From positions 558,001 through 622,000 of the forward strand of contig JAYKAV010002109.1 in NCBI GenBank assembly GCA_035582835.1: a stretch of DNA of 64,000 nucleotides, read 5' to 3'. The notes under the pieces were generated by a model that made no database searches, was not told the origin of the DNA, and saw nothing but the letters and a program-made list of their open reading frames with translations. Made by a program: the position numbers and the translations under genes. Shown in pieces: positions 11,030-24,119 of this stretch. Source of the stretch: Phoebastria nigripes (lineage: Eukaryota; Chordata; Aves; Procellariiformes; Diomedeidae). Every line of letters starts with the position of its first letter. Positions within the stretch are counted from its first letter, which is position 1.

Positions 11030-14000
11030 TCTCTGCCGGCAGTGAGGAAGGGCTCTGGCTGGCTGGTCGGTAACACCGAGTCTTTGCTGGTGCCGGCACC
11101 GAGTGCTGCTCCGGTGTGCGAGCATGCCGGCTACCGCAGGCAGAGGGCTGCTGGTCGCTGCCAGGTGCTTGGGCCACTCACTCCCTTCCCTGTGCCCTCA
11201 CCATGGAGGCGGCAGCTCGAGGCGGGCAGAGCTCATGTCCTCAGGGGGCCGCGATGTTTTGCTAGCATGCAAAGAAAGTGCTGGGAATCCCAAGCTCTGG
11301 TGACTGGTCCAAAGATGCAGCACACACCCCACCTGTGCCCCCCTCAGTGATTTCAGGATGCTGCTGGGAATGGCACTAATGCAGACCCCTTCCCTGTAGT
11401 TGCCTGCTGAGACCCTCCAGTTTGAGGAGACAACAGCAAAGTTTGAATTGAACCCCTTGGTAATTACGAGGTTTCCTTGCTCTGGGGATTTTGGGAGAGG
11501 AAGAATTGCCATTCCCGTGCAGAAACTAGCAGTTTTGTCTTAATAATTCAGGCATGTTTGTGAGGAGAAATGGCAAGCCAGGGGTTTTTCCCCCTGCCCT
11601 GCTCACTGCAGGGAGAGGAGGGGATCCTCGAGGCAGCCATCACCATGCTGCACACCACCGCCCCGGACATCAGATGTAAAGACCCCCCATGAGTAAGCGC
11701 TGCATGAACGCTCCCCACTTGGCCTGGGGAAAGAGCTGGCAAATTTGCCGGATGTTTCACCCTGCTTTTTTTCAAACTGTCTGGTTTCAGCCTTTGTTAG
11801 GGAGGAGGATANGGCCATAGGTAGACCATGAATCAGTCCGGCAATGAATGCATTCATGGTTATTTTGGGAGACCAACTGTTTGCATGTCACGCCGTTCCT
11901 CGTGTCCAAAAAGAGCCAACAAGGACAGTGGGGGAAAAAAATACTGCCCTGAGATGTGATGCAGTTAAAGGTCGGATATGATCTGGTCCGATTTCCTGCG
12001 ATTCTCTCCTCTCGGCCAGCCCATGTGGATCCCAGGACAAAGCTGCTGGCCGCCAGCAGTGCGGGCCCATGTGGGAACAATGGCCGGTGCGCCCGTCCCG
12101 TGCCAGCAAAGAGCCCTATCAGATCTTGCGAGGAAAGAGGGGGCTGGCCGGGCTCCTGCAGCTCCCAGATAGGGCCGTGCATTGTCTGGAGCATTTATTT
12201 CCATCCAGTTTTGGCAGCCAAGGTCCTCGGGATACTTGGGTGAGGCAACTCCTGTTGTGTTAGACTTCCATTTTCCTTCCTCTTCTTCCTTTTAAACAAA
12301 GCCATTATCACTGCCCTGATCTTACTCCTGGAGAGGGCGAAGGGGGGGCTTGCGCTGCCTGCAAAAGCCCTTCCCTTCCCAGCACACTCGGCCCCTCCGT
12401 TCATCACCTGAGAGCCGTGACAGCGAGGCGCACGTCGAGCAGGCAGCTGCAGAGGCCACTAGGCTGCATTCTTGGAGCACTTTTGGAAAAGTCTGTGGCT
12501 TCTTCAGAAAGATCAAAGAGAAGAAAATTATTCCAGCATAGCAAACTCCTAGCTAAGATTAGATGGACAACAGACCGATGGTCTGCATGGATTTGCGGTG
12601 GGGCAAAGGAGGAGAGGAACCATGGATCTCCAGCCACCAAAGAGGGGATGAAATGGTCTGGTGGGGGCACCTGGAGGATACTACACAGAGGAAAATTTAA
12701 CGGGAGCACTGGGTCACCTCTCCAGCAGGCCAGCTTCTTCAGGAAGGAGCAGCAGCACATCACTGGAGGTACTTGAGAACAGCCTTGGCCAAAGCCCAAG
12801 GCGAGAGACTTTCCAGACCCCTAATCCAGCATCAGAAGAGCATGAGCTAAATACCATTCAGAGAAACGACGCTTTCAGGAATGTGCTCTTGCACAGGTAA
12901 TTGGTGCAGGCAGTTTCTCTGCTTGACTGTACCTCTGCCTGCTCCTGGGAGTGAAGATGCTCGTTAGCTGGAGCAGTCACCAGCACGGTGTACACACACA
13001 CACGGTCAGACAACACAGACCAACCCATTTTTCCATCTTAAACTCCTCAGATGCTTTCGCTCATCTGGAGCTGCTGTTTTGTTCATCACTCCTCTTCCAG
13101 CATGTTCCCAGAGTGTGCTCAGCCCTTACTAATTAAAGCAAGGGTAAGGAGAGGCAGTGATCTGTGCGTGGAGCAGACATGCAGAAGCATGGATGCTGTG
13201 AGTCAGGGAACGCTCCTTGCCAATTCTTCACATATGCTTTTGTACTCACTCATTGTTTGGCTGCTTTATTTTTTTCCCAAAGAGTTAAGCAGATGGATGG
13301 GAGCACTCACTGGATGTGCCCACGAGTACACTGAGCCTTAGAAAATCCACTCCATGCCTCAGTGTGAAAGCTCTTCGAAGGAGAGTAGAGATGGGAGGGT
13401 CTTGCTCTACTAGCAAGAAGTGTGGGGAGAGAACTGGGAGGCAGATGAACAGCTAGGTGGGAAACTGGTGGTCTATGTCTGATGCAAGCCACGAAGTCCA
13501 GGAAAACCAAAGGTATGTTATGGTTGGAATAAATCCTGTTGCCTGTGGTGAGAAGCTGCAGCAGCTTGTGTCCTGGGGGTTAAATAGTATGGTAGGGAGC
13601 GCTGGCTGGAGAAGGGCTTTTCCCAGGAGTCCCTCATGCTCCCAAGTAAGATCATCAGTGAAGTAGAGGATGGTCTTCAGCACCCTCCAGAGCTTCTGGA
13701 TGTGGCTCATCACAGCCTCAGTAATCTTTCCTGGTGCCCTCCTTCTTCAAGAGCATCTTTGGATTCCCCTAACCTCATCCAATGCCAATCTCCACCCCAG
13801 CTGCAGCGATGCCGGAGTCACCACGCCAGCAAGAGCAGCCTCTGAGCCTCAGCCCCATGCTCATGGTGCAGCTTGGCCTTTCCCACTGAATTCTGCACAC
13901 GTTGCTGCAAGGAATCCCGGCATCTCCTCCTCCTGGAAGGTGGCACCCGAGGCCGTGGAGGGGGCCAGGGTGCTCGTGTCTCCAGCACGGAGCAGCACCT

Positions 14001-17000
14001 GTGCTCGTGCCCACCCACAAAGCAGCCCTGACAGCGGGTAAGAAAGGTTCTGTGTCATGAACCCACCCAGACGAAAGTGAAATGAGGGAGAAGAGGTGCA
14101 CAGCATCCTAGAAGCCCAGAAAAACTTCACATGGTCTTATTCGGGTACCTCATCTGCAAAAGGCATTGCAGCGTAATGCGAACCCCATGCACATGATCCT
14201 CCGACTGGCCAACTCTGACGATACTTAAAATGCACACGCAGAGAGAAGGACGCAGGCAGATGCAAGAGGCACAACGGAGAGAAATTAAGACTGAGACTAG
14301 CTGTAACAGAACAGACACCTCAGATCGGATCAATGTCTGCTTTAATGCGGAATATTTCTGCCTCACAAATGTCTCATCATTTCAAGCGGGCACCAGGTTT
14401 TGACAGTGGGATTGTTCAGTGAGGTTCACGTGAAGCAGCTGGACACAGGCACCGCTCCTGGGTTACATTTGTGGAGAGCTCTGTAAAATGCTTTAACGGT
14501 CTAGAATAAAAAGCCCCATTTTCCTCAAAATGAGGCATTCATGGTGATATTAACACTCCCTTATCACTGTTGTCGCTGCAGAAGCACATGCACCTCATCA
14601 TCTGCAGCTTGCCAAGGAGAGAACAAACCATCTTCCCACACTTCATTTCAGAAAAGTGCCTGCTAACACTATCTACACATGCATTAAACAGGTGGAGAGA
14701 GATGCCAACATACAGATACGGCATTAAACTCAGCCAGAGAGAGGCGGGTGCTGTGCTCAGTTACAAGTGGGCGTGTGAAAGCAGACCAATATACCTAAAT
14801 AATATTCCACTGTCACTGGTTTTCTACCCATCCCATTTCTGGTTTCTGTCAGCGACCATGGGAAAAAGCTTCAGGCCACCCGGAATGCAAATGCAGCACA
14901 CAAGGGCAGCTAGAGGGATCTCATCCAAGCTGGATGATTTTCTGAAAGTAGGTATGAACCAAGCTTCTGTTTTTTCCAAGCTGCTTGGAAAAAACACGAT
15001 CTGGCTCAGGCCCTTACTCTGCAACTCAACTCAAACCTCAGCTGATACAGGCTGAAAATGTTTGGTTTGCTCTCGCTTAGAAAGACACATCCAACAGCCT
15101 CTCTTCCACTGAAGCTTTGTTTTCATCTCAAATAGCAAGGTGCAATGAGAAAAGCCTTTGTTCTGGCACTGTGGTTTTGGTTCAAGCAGAGCCAGGAAGC
15201 ACATGAAATCTCAGGGGAAGGGAGATCTTTCAAAGTTTTCCAACCTAATCTTCAAACCAAAGATCTGTGCAATACGTCCAGATGAGCTGCCTGAACGGCT
15301 CAAAACTTGCAAACCTCTTGAGACTCATTGCCAGCTCTTCCAAAGCCTCGCCTGATATTCTGCGAGAAGTGGCACTAAGGACCAGTTCCTGACTGAGGAA
15401 TATGGCATAGCTCCACCGACTCCATTTAAGCCACACCAGACGGCCTCTTCATAGTCATTAAGACTTTCTAAATACCACAGAAATGCCAGAACATGCATCC
15501 AACTGAAGCAAATAAATCAGCATTGGCCAAGCTCAGTGCAGCCTTGTGCACATGCTGCTCACGCACGGGTATTACACTAACATTGTACTTTCAAGGGTCG
15601 GCTGAGAGCTGTGCGTTTTGGTACGGATGCAAAACTTCTGGCCATGGCTACCAAAGAAAGAAATGTCAGGGACCCTCGCCACAGTCTGACATACAAACAA
15701 GGATATAAAAACCCCTAAGCATACAGTTTGCCACAGAGCACATAGTATTTATCCGTGAGGATGAATACATTGGTACATCAGGTGGACAAGACCAAAATTC
15801 TCCAAGAATGAACCAAATGAGCCACACGCAGACCTGGGCGTTTCCTTCCCAACCAGGCCAGTAATTGCACATGGCTTTACTGTGCATGCCTGGGAGTTTG
15901 GGAAGTCCAGCAGCAGCGAGGTTCTTCTAGTAACACCCCGATGCCAAGCTATGTGGCCCAGAAGAGACAAGACTGTAAATGATCCCNAATGCCCCAGTAC
16001 ATCCCAGTTCCACCCCCTTCACACTTCTCCTGCCAAGAAATGCTCAGCCACTCACTGCCCAGATTATCCTGCATGACCTCAGCATCCAAATTTATCTGCA
16101 CAAGACCACTAGAAATTCAGACCTCTGCTTGGAGGCTACCACACGACTGTTATCTCGCCTGCTCCCCACTCCTCCTGGCTCTGGCCTCAGCCCGGCAGCT
16201 CCTCCTTCCCAGCACATGCATGCCAACAGCACCTGGAGCCACGAGGCTCCCGCCTCTGTTGTTAGCTGTAAACAGTAAATCATAGTACTTTTCAGTGCAA
16301 AGTGAACAGAAATGCTCTTTAAAGCAAATAAAAATCTTAAACTGCACAGAATTTCCTGTACCCACTTAGCTCTCTATATCCCAAAGCGGGAAGGATTTCA
16401 ATTTTCCTTCTGAAAGCTGGATACAATGGGAGAACCACCCACTGGGCATCATTAGAGGCCACAGGAGTCCTGGGCACAACCTGTTTGCCCTGCGAGGTTG
16501 AGTCTGACTTGTCTTCAAAAGCATCCTGGCTGCACGGAGTGACACACAGGNGCTACGGACGTCACCCAGTGCACAGCAGAGTCTGTGCTGCCCCAGGAGC
16601 CTGCACCCTGCCTGTGCACATTCCACTGGTAACACGGATCTCCGAGTCTCTCAGGCATGAACAATCTGAAAGTAAACTAGTTTCAAAAAATGCCTAAAAA
16701 AAACCTAGGGAAAGGCAAAAGNCTTGGGAAGGGGCCGAGTGGGACAGCACTCCTCCTGCCCTAGGGAGGACGGATGAAATGGGACCTGGTGAGCCTGCTC
16801 CATCTGCAATTCCTCCATAGGAATGAAAAAAACAGGAGAAAGAAAATTACTAAGAATGTGGGACACAGAAACAGAGCTGTTTCTAAACAGGATGCTTTTA
16901 AAGCCTTCCAGGAGGCATGTGCTGGTTCTTTAATCCCCATCAGTTCATTTATACCTAGTAACTTTTTACTGCTACCCTATTACATCAGGCCCTATAGGGA

Positions 17001-17720
17001 CAGAAGATGGTGGTGGGAGAAACTCAGGAAGTTGGAAATTTCAGGGAGACGGAGTGGATGAGTTATATAGATCCTTTCTGTCACCAGTCCTACTAGAGTT
17101 CAACTTTGGGTAAAACACTCGGATGCTTGAATACTTCTCCAAACTTGTGCAACCCCTCAAGCCAACAAAACTGGCTAGAAATCTGGCTGCAGGAGCTCGC
17201 TGGAGATCTCACCTCCCTTCTGCTTTCAGTCAGGCCAGAAATACCAACAGACGAGCTGGTCTAGTCAATGGTGAAAACAGGGCAAAAAGGTGAAAGAGAC
17301 CCTCCTCACCTGCCCAGAGGTTTGCCACGACTTTGCTTTGATGAGTGTCTCTGGGGGCTCAGAAGGGATTTCACGTTATCTGCTGCCCAGCAAGGCAATT
17401 TCCTAGGTCCAAGAGCTCTGGTTTACAGCCTCTGCTCTGCTTTTCTGCTCCAGGAATTTTGCACGATAACTGAGCCAGAGTCACATTCAGCCAAACCTCT
17501 GGCACAATCAAAGAGTAAGGAAGGTTGCAAATGTTATTAACGCTACACACACACTAGACTTAGGAAACAAATTCCTCTGAAAAGTGTATTCAGGGCTGAC
17601 AATTGGACTAGCCTGGCGTGGAGTCCCGCTCTCGGCTTGGCGACCCTGATGGGGTGAAGAACTCCCCCACCTAGGGCACAACGCACCAGGAGGACATGAA
17701 GGAGGAAAACTCCCCTGTGA
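11030..17720. other. Non-coding stretch, no gene recognised
   Basis: No credible exon, RNA gene or young repeat is seen. Items noted: a short CA run at 12992-13002; TAATAATTC near 11541; and an AT-rich patch at 16270-16350. 15408-15440 can be aligned (about 25 of 33 positions, by eye) to the ancient amniote repeat phrase built round TCCATTGACTTCAATGGA. Open frames such as + 16774-17061 and - 11787-12194 carry no recognisable motif. Confidence 0.45.
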
Positions 17721-17724
17721 AAGG

Positions 17725-17825
17725 CAATTCTTTTTGTCTTTTGTTTGAGTAATTGGTGTGATTAGGTCTGGCAGAGTGCAAACAGAAGTCAGCCAGGAGG
17801 CTAATAGTAATTTATTATTGGGAAG
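17725..17825. promoter_or_regulatory. AT-rich island with SOX/homeodomain-type motifs (candidate enhancer)
   Basis: CTTTTTGTC and CTTTTGTTTG (SOX-like), GAGTAATTGG (NK/homeodomain-like) and TAGTAATTTATTATTG lie within 100 bases. Only motif density supports this. Confidence 0.2.
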
Positions 17826-17829
17826 CAGG

Positions 17830-18140
17830 TACCACGTGTCCTAGAGGGGACAAGCCCTCTCAGCCCACTGGAGGACCACATACAGAATATCCCTTGCAAA
17901 AATGGGTCAAATTCAAATTAGCAGCAATTTCCAGAATGCCTATTAATTTACCTAAATGCAGCAATGCTCAAACCCTGCCTACCCCCATTTCTGCACCTCA
18001 CGAGGAAGAGCTCCGGGTAAGGATCAGCACTGAGGCTCCATCCTGGAGAAAGGACAACCGGGCTGCTAAGCCCCCAGGCTGCTGAGAAAGTGGGAATGGT
18101 CTTTGGGCACAGAAATAAACACTATCTTTCTACTATNGGG
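17830..18140. other. Non-coding stretch
   Basis: No gene or repeat is recognised between the AT-rich island and the purine tract. Confidence 0.4.
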
Positions 18141-18149
18141 AACGATACA

Positions 18150-18310
18150 GAAAAAAGGGAGGAGTGTGTGAGAAGGATGCATACAAAAAAGCAGAGAGAA
18201 TGTAGAAAGAAAGAGGGATGGGATAAAGTCAGAAGGGCAAGGAAAGACAAAGAGGAGGAAAAAATCAGAGGCAGAAATGAACAGAAAAGAAAATGTGAGA
18301 AAGGCCGAGT
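18150..18310 (+). repeat. Purine-rich tract
   Basis: About 160 bases that are overwhelmingly A and G on the + strand (units such as GAAAGAAAGAGGGATGGGAT and AAAGACAAAGAGGAGG). It is low-complexity. The open reading frame across it, rich in Lys, Arg and Glu, is a composition effect. Confidence 0.7.
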
Positions 18311-21180
18311 CTCTTACAGGGAGCGGCTTTTCCCCCAAAGCCCAGCAGTACTGCTCAGTCGTCTCCGTCCCCCTTGCAGAGAAGCAGGAATGCCTTTTCC
18401 CACTAGCACCATTTTGTTCTTGCTCTGTTTTTTCCTCGCCTGCTTTGTTCTTTCTCCTTACAAGCTCTTGCTGAGGGTAAGCGTTAATTCTTTCCAGGTG
18501 CTTGTGTCTCGCCATCCTGCCGTTCCCGGCGGCTCAGCTCAGCTTTCTCCAGGCAGACTCTGGAGCACCTCCCCATGGGGCAACACCCCGGGCGCCCTGA
18601 AAATGGCCAGCTAGTCCCAACCATGAAAAAAATCAGGCCTGCTCAGTGCTTTGGGTTGCAGCACTCAGCTTTACTGCAATTTTCTTTCCCATGAAGAGGC
18701 TGGTGTTCAGAGAGAGCGCCCTTCCCACCCGCTGCAGGAGGGGANCCCAGCCCCGCTGCAGTGGGCTCTGGCAATCAGCTGGAAAGCGCTCCTGGCCACG
18801 GGGGTTACAAAGCCTGACGGGTTTTGCTTACAGCCTGAAAGCAGTCTGGACCGTTTCCCTTCTGCACAGGTGAAGCCCAGCACGGGGGGCAGCTTGGCAG
18901 ATCCACGGGGTGACTTCTGCGAAACTCATCCAACAGCAAAACTCCTAACGGGCTGCAAAACCGGGCTGGAGATCTTGGGAGATAAGACCTCAGCTCCCCG
19001 CTCCAGGTGAACACGCTCTTGTGGGAGCTTTGCAGTTTCTGGACAAAACTCGGAAGAAGCAGAGAAGCGATGTCAGGCCAGGAAATAACATCAATTTTGT
19101 TTAAATGCTTTGGTATCTCAGTAAAAGTTTTTGAGGGGAAAGAACGGTTGTTCAGATTGTGGGCAGCAGTTCAGGACACTCACAAACNGGTTCACATGAC
19201 TAATAAAAAGAAGCCCAAGTCAAATCACAATAGGTGGTCCACATTATAAATTCCATGGAGCCAGCAGGTAGGTGACACACAGGCTCTCTTTCCACCAGCC
19301 CAAAAGGGCTCAGAAAAACCCGCTGGTGTAAAGGACAGGTCGGAGAAGGCTGGCCTGAGCTCAGCAGAGCCTCCTACCATTAGCATATCTGAACGGTTGG
19401 AAAGGAAGCACAATAAAAAGACCACTTAAACAACTCATCGGCTAAACAGCTGACAAAGCCAGGCAAGAGGTCTGCCAGCAAGTTGGGGTCTTAATGTGTT
19501 TGCAATTCATCAGCCTCCTGCTTAGCTCCTAGCAAGCCAGCAAGGCCAGGATTCAAAGGTGAAATACCTGCATCTGCTCCCGTCATGTCTGCTGCTTAGT
19601 GCAAACATTTATGTTTCTCGGCATATAAAATAAATAGGCCCATGTTCCAGGGAAGCCTGTCAGTGCAACAGCAGGTACACTTTATGATGTGTGAGCATGA
19701 CTCCCAGTGCACGGGTCCAGGACTGGGGCAAAAGGGAGCAGAGCCTCTTGCAAAGCAGATGACCCCTTGGCCAATTGCTTTATTCGCCTCTCTGAAGACA
19801 GACACAGTGCAAAGGAGAGGACATCTCCTACACTCCTAGAAGGCAAATGCAGGTGGGGTCAGTTGCTGTGTGGGAGAGAAAAGTCTTGATGTCCTTGGCT
19901 GCCAGGACACACAGCGGCACCTTCCCCATCTCCATGCATACACCCCTAGCATATGGGCACCCCCAAAGGAGCAGTCACCCCCAGCCTTAGTTGTACGCTC
20001 CCCCTCTAAGGGCCCATTCACAGCAAAAAGGGGATCCCACAGAAAGTGTCTCCTGAGCCCAGAGAGGGAAGAGCTGCAACCGCCTGGCAGCAAGGGCTGC
20101 TTCGTGCCGGCACTGCCCAGCCTGCACCGGCACCCAGGCTGGAAGAGCTGCCGTCACCTAAACCACCCTCCAGTGAAAGTGCCGGTGGGTGCTTTCCCTG
20201 TGATGTGAGCAGGTCCATGTCATCCTGCACACCGACACTTACAGGGACATTGTAGTTTTTCATGATTTGGGGGTTTCAGTGGGTTTTGAGACTGACCTGA
20301 CAGTGAAGGTTGTGCACTGTGTCCCAATGCCTTTAAACATCCAGTTAAACATCGCTGTGGGCCTCTTCCTACACACGTGTGTTTTGAGGTCATGAATCCT
20401 CCTCAGATGTTTGCTTCTCACTGACAAGCCATGGGCAGCTCAAACACCTTGGTGTTGAGATCCAGCTGCAGGGTCCCAATACCCTCCCAGGCAGTTTACA
20501 GCATCATTAGTGACCNCCCGTCACCGAGCAGTCGCTCTGTGATGGCTCTGCTCTCGGGCACCGCCAGCCATGCCCCATCAACTCTCTTTCTTAGCTAATT
20601 TTTTAATGTGTGTGTCGAAGGATGGGCACTGCCATCGCCGGCTGGCTGTGCTGTGTCACGGTGCCCCAGAGCCAGCCCCCCTGCCCCCTGCCTGCATGCG
20701 GTCCGGGGCAGGAGCTGAAGCCTCTGTTCGGTGCAGGATGCAGGACGGGGCTGCTGGGAGAAGGAGATTAGGGAAAGCACGAGCGAGAGCAGCCGAGGGC
20801 TGGTGAAATGCCACCTGCAGTGTGCAGAAAAACCAGCCGCAAGGATGGAGCCTGTTGGCATCTCCTCTGGTGTCAGATGAGAGGGGCAGCCCTGGGCCCC
20901 CAAAGCCCGATGGATTTCAGCTTCCAGTCCTGAGCAAGAGCTTTTGCCACTTCTGGAGGAGTAGGACAAAGAGTCATGTTGGAGAGGAGCACACAAATGC
21001 CCCAGATGCCTCAATAATTACTGCTGGACTTAAATGATTTGCAACAGCCTCACCCAGCTCTTGAGGACACTTTCAAAATACATGTGTGATGGTCCAGCCT
21101 TGGGCTGCTTCTTGGTGGCATCCAGGAGCTCTGCAGAGCTGCAGAGCAGCTGGGGCATCCTGCGTGGGGAGGGCAGAGCG
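18311..21180. other. Non-coding stretch, no gene recognised
   Basis: Mixed sequence without named repeats. Opposing frames (+ 19870-20208, - 20595-21014) are open simultaneously and show no family motif. Confidence 0.45.
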
Positions 21181-21184
21181 GCTG

Positions 21185-21235
21185 CCCTCCCCTGGCCCCC
21201 AGCCCCCGGACCCTAGCACCCCAGCCCCCTGCCCC
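21185..21235 (-). other. C-rich tract, G-quadruplex motif on the minus strand
   Basis: Eight C runs of three to five bases, separated by one to five bases, span 21185-21235. The minus strand therefore meets the usual G3+N1-7 quadruplex rule twice over. No gene start is recognised beside it. Confidence 0.6.
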
Positions 21236-21324
21236 AGTCTGGCTCTGCGGCACAGCCCCTGCACCTTTCCCCCAGCCTCCTGGCAGCCCACCCGATTCCT
21301 GAGTGAGCATGGTTAGCGGGCTGA

Positions 21325-21480
21325 AGCCACTTATTAATTAGTTTTACATCAACAGCAGCAGCAGCACTTTATGCAATCATGCAACAGCGTTACATATTAG
21401 TAAGTTGTAATGATGATGTTGATGCAGGCTCGTGCCTGGGAACAATGGCAATAATTACGGAGTCTGCTGTTGTTGTTTTA
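21325..21480. promoter_or_regulatory. Island with homeodomain, POU-like and SOX-type sites (candidate enhancer)
   Basis: TTAATTAG at 21334-21341, a POU-like pair ATGCAATCATGCAA at about 21371-21384, a perfect SOX-type AACAATGG at 21441-21448 and AATAATTACG directly after it. The density and adjacency of SOX and homeodomain sites are typical of developmental enhancers. A CAG-trinucleotide patch lies at 21351-21366. Confidence 0.27.
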
Positions 21481-21489
21481 GCTGTTGTC

Positions 21490-24110
21490 TGTGCTGAAAC
21501 CCCCAAGCCCCAGAGTCCTTGGCAGGGGATCCTGGTGGTACCAGCCCAGTTACCTGCAGGAAAGTCCCCAGACATCCCCTGGCTGAGTGCTCCCAGAGAG
21601 GTCAGCCCACCCAGTGGGCTGGCTGCTCCAGGCCAAGGAGCTTTCAAGGGCTTTTCCCTCTGGAAACACTTTCCCATCTTTCTTGTACTGAAGAATTACA
21701 TGGAAGAAACAGTTTTGAATCCCCCAGGCAGGGAACAAGATCATGCAGGGTAACTGCCCCTAGTCCAGAGGGCAAGATGTGACCAGATCTGGAAACACGT
21801 GGCAGAAGCCACTAATGTAGGAGCACGACAGTCAGACACCGTTTTGTGTCTTTGCAGTGCCACTGGCATAACCTCTGATGCGTGCAAAGGAGAATCTGGT
21901 GCAAGGACCGGCAGCAAGGAAACACTGGCTGCAGGTGAATCACTGGGGAAAGGGCTGGGAACTGCATCCCTGGGGCACTGCATGAGCCCAGCCACGGCCA
22001 GCGTCAGCAGCCACCCTGCCGTGCCGAAACCCCAATGGCCCTGACCCNTGGAAACGCAGGCTGAGCAAGGAAATCCCACCTGTACAGAGGCGAAGTCCTT
22101 GGCTGCCAATTAACTGTGCTTAACGAAGGCATCCCATTGGCATGACACAAGCAGAAGTCAATCGGAAGGGCCGAGGACCGCACCACGCCGGCACAGAGCA
22201 GCTCCACCAGAAATGCCGCCGGGGGCTGGTTCTTCCTCCCACAACGGGAGATGCAAGGGACGGGCTCCCCCTGCTTCTCTCCGCCCAGAGTTATTTCTTT
22301 AGTTGCTGCCTCCAGTTTCCCAGGGTTTCAAAAGGAGAGGTGGAGATAAGAGACGAGAGGAGGAGGAATACACAGGACAATCCCAAGGAAAGGTTACTGG
22401 AAACAGCGAGACAGGCTTCCTTCACAAGCCTGTTTTCCATTTCCTCCCCCTCCTCTGAAATTATCACTGAGATTTTTTTTTCTCCTCTTCACTGCCCAAT
22501 ATTTAATTGAAAACGCAGATCTGTAGCCCAGAGAGGTGTTATTTTCGGCACACGAAATAGAGATATCTCCTAGCAGCTGTCAATCCCAGTGACCTTAGCT
22601 TCTGTGCAGACTGCATGGGCCTTTTTTCCTCTTTCCTTTCCCTTTTTTTTTCCACTTTCGTTTTTCCTTCAGCTGAGTTACTGTTTCATTGCTCTCCGCT
22701 GGGACTCTGACAAGAGCCGAGTTCCTTGCAGATGACACAGAATAATTGAGATGTCCTTCTGCTGACCTTCAGTCCCTGGCAGCACTTGCTTCCCTTCTGG
22801 TGATCAGGGCAAATGACAGCTGAGTGGCACACGCTCGCTCTGCGCCCGCCCAGACCCACGCAGGCACACGCGCAATGAGGGACGCTCCTTTCCTAGAGGG
22901 GTAAAAAATAAAGAGGGGGGAAAAATAACCCCCCAGGCATGCAGCGGTACCCAGCGGTGCAGGCAGGGAATCCCAGACCAGAGTCGCCCAACCTGGCACA
23001 TGCACCCACGCTAGGACGAGCATCAGGCAGGGCAGCACTCGCAGGGCAATGCGCACCATTGCCAGGATAATAATGGCACGCGTGGCCATTCGTATGTTAA
23101 CATATAGCTGCAGGGACACCTTCCCACCGCAAGCGTAAGCAGGGAGACCCAAGCACATGGGAATCAGCACAAAAGACCTCGTTGGCGTGGCTGCTGGAAA
23201 GGGATGGAGGCAGAGGAGGAGCAGGGTGGAGCTGCAGGGATGCCCCANCCCTGCAGAGGCACCCCCCGGCCCCTGCAAGGTCCCCTCACGGGTGGGAGGC
23301 AGAGCCTGCTTCCAAATTGTACCTCGCCTGGCTTTCCAAGGCTGGAGCCTCACGTACTGCTGAGACGGAAACGCGGCAGCCCCTGCGCCAGGACAGGGGA
23401 GGCACTGGGGGAGAGCGCGGTGCCTCCTCCCCAGGTAGGCTCGACTCCTGGGCACTCCTGATGTCAAAAGTTGTATTGAACCAAAGATGGAGCAATTATT
23501 TCTCCCACGGCCACTGTATTTGTATGGAAATCTTGCAGAAACATGGCATCAGTCTGACATTTCCCTCGTTTCCACAGGGGCTGCAGAAAACAAGTTGAAA
23601 GTGCAGGCAATAACCTTTCCACGTAAGCCAGGCCCATTAGCGTTACATGGACCGGGTGCTTTTACGTGGAGGAAGGAAGAGGAGATAGAAGCGCTGGTTT
23701 AGATTGTGAAAACATTTAAAAGAGATGGTGATATAAGCAAAGAGGGTTGTTGGTTGTTGTTATCGCTGTGCCTAGAGATAAGCCATGAGTGGGGACAGGG
23801 CTTCAAAACAAATCCAATGAGAGACAGACCCCGTCATGAAGAAGTTTATAGTGTGAATAAACACCATGGGCAAGGGTTGGAGGAACGGAGATAAAGCAGG
23901 ACGGAGAGCAGGGATGGTGCGGTGCAGGCGTGCGAGCTCGGGGCAGTGGTGCAGCTCCCCCAGGCTCCCCATGCGGTGGCTGGGGGCCCGGCATCACCCC
24001 AGCAAGCCGGGGACAGGCTTTACCCTGGGGTTTTCACAGCAAAGAGAGAAAAGGGAGGAAGGGCTCGCTTCCACCAGCCCAACCACTACATCCAGCCCAA
24101 AGGAGAGCGG
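21490..24110. other. Non-coding stretch with one exon-like splice pair
   Basis: No gene is recognised. A minus frame of 232 codons (22769-23467) has a hydrophobic patch but no family match and contains an N. 22480-22690 is pyrimidine- and AT-rich with T runs. A weak exon-like unit, with a pyrimidine-rich acceptor and a GTAAGC donor, brackets 23578-23622 (see findings). Confidence 0.4.
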
Positions 24111-24119
24111 CTTGTTTGG

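Noticed and set aside
22769..23467. Minus frame of 232 codons with a hydrophobic segment
   Set aside because: No recognisable domain, no splice context, and an N interrupts it.
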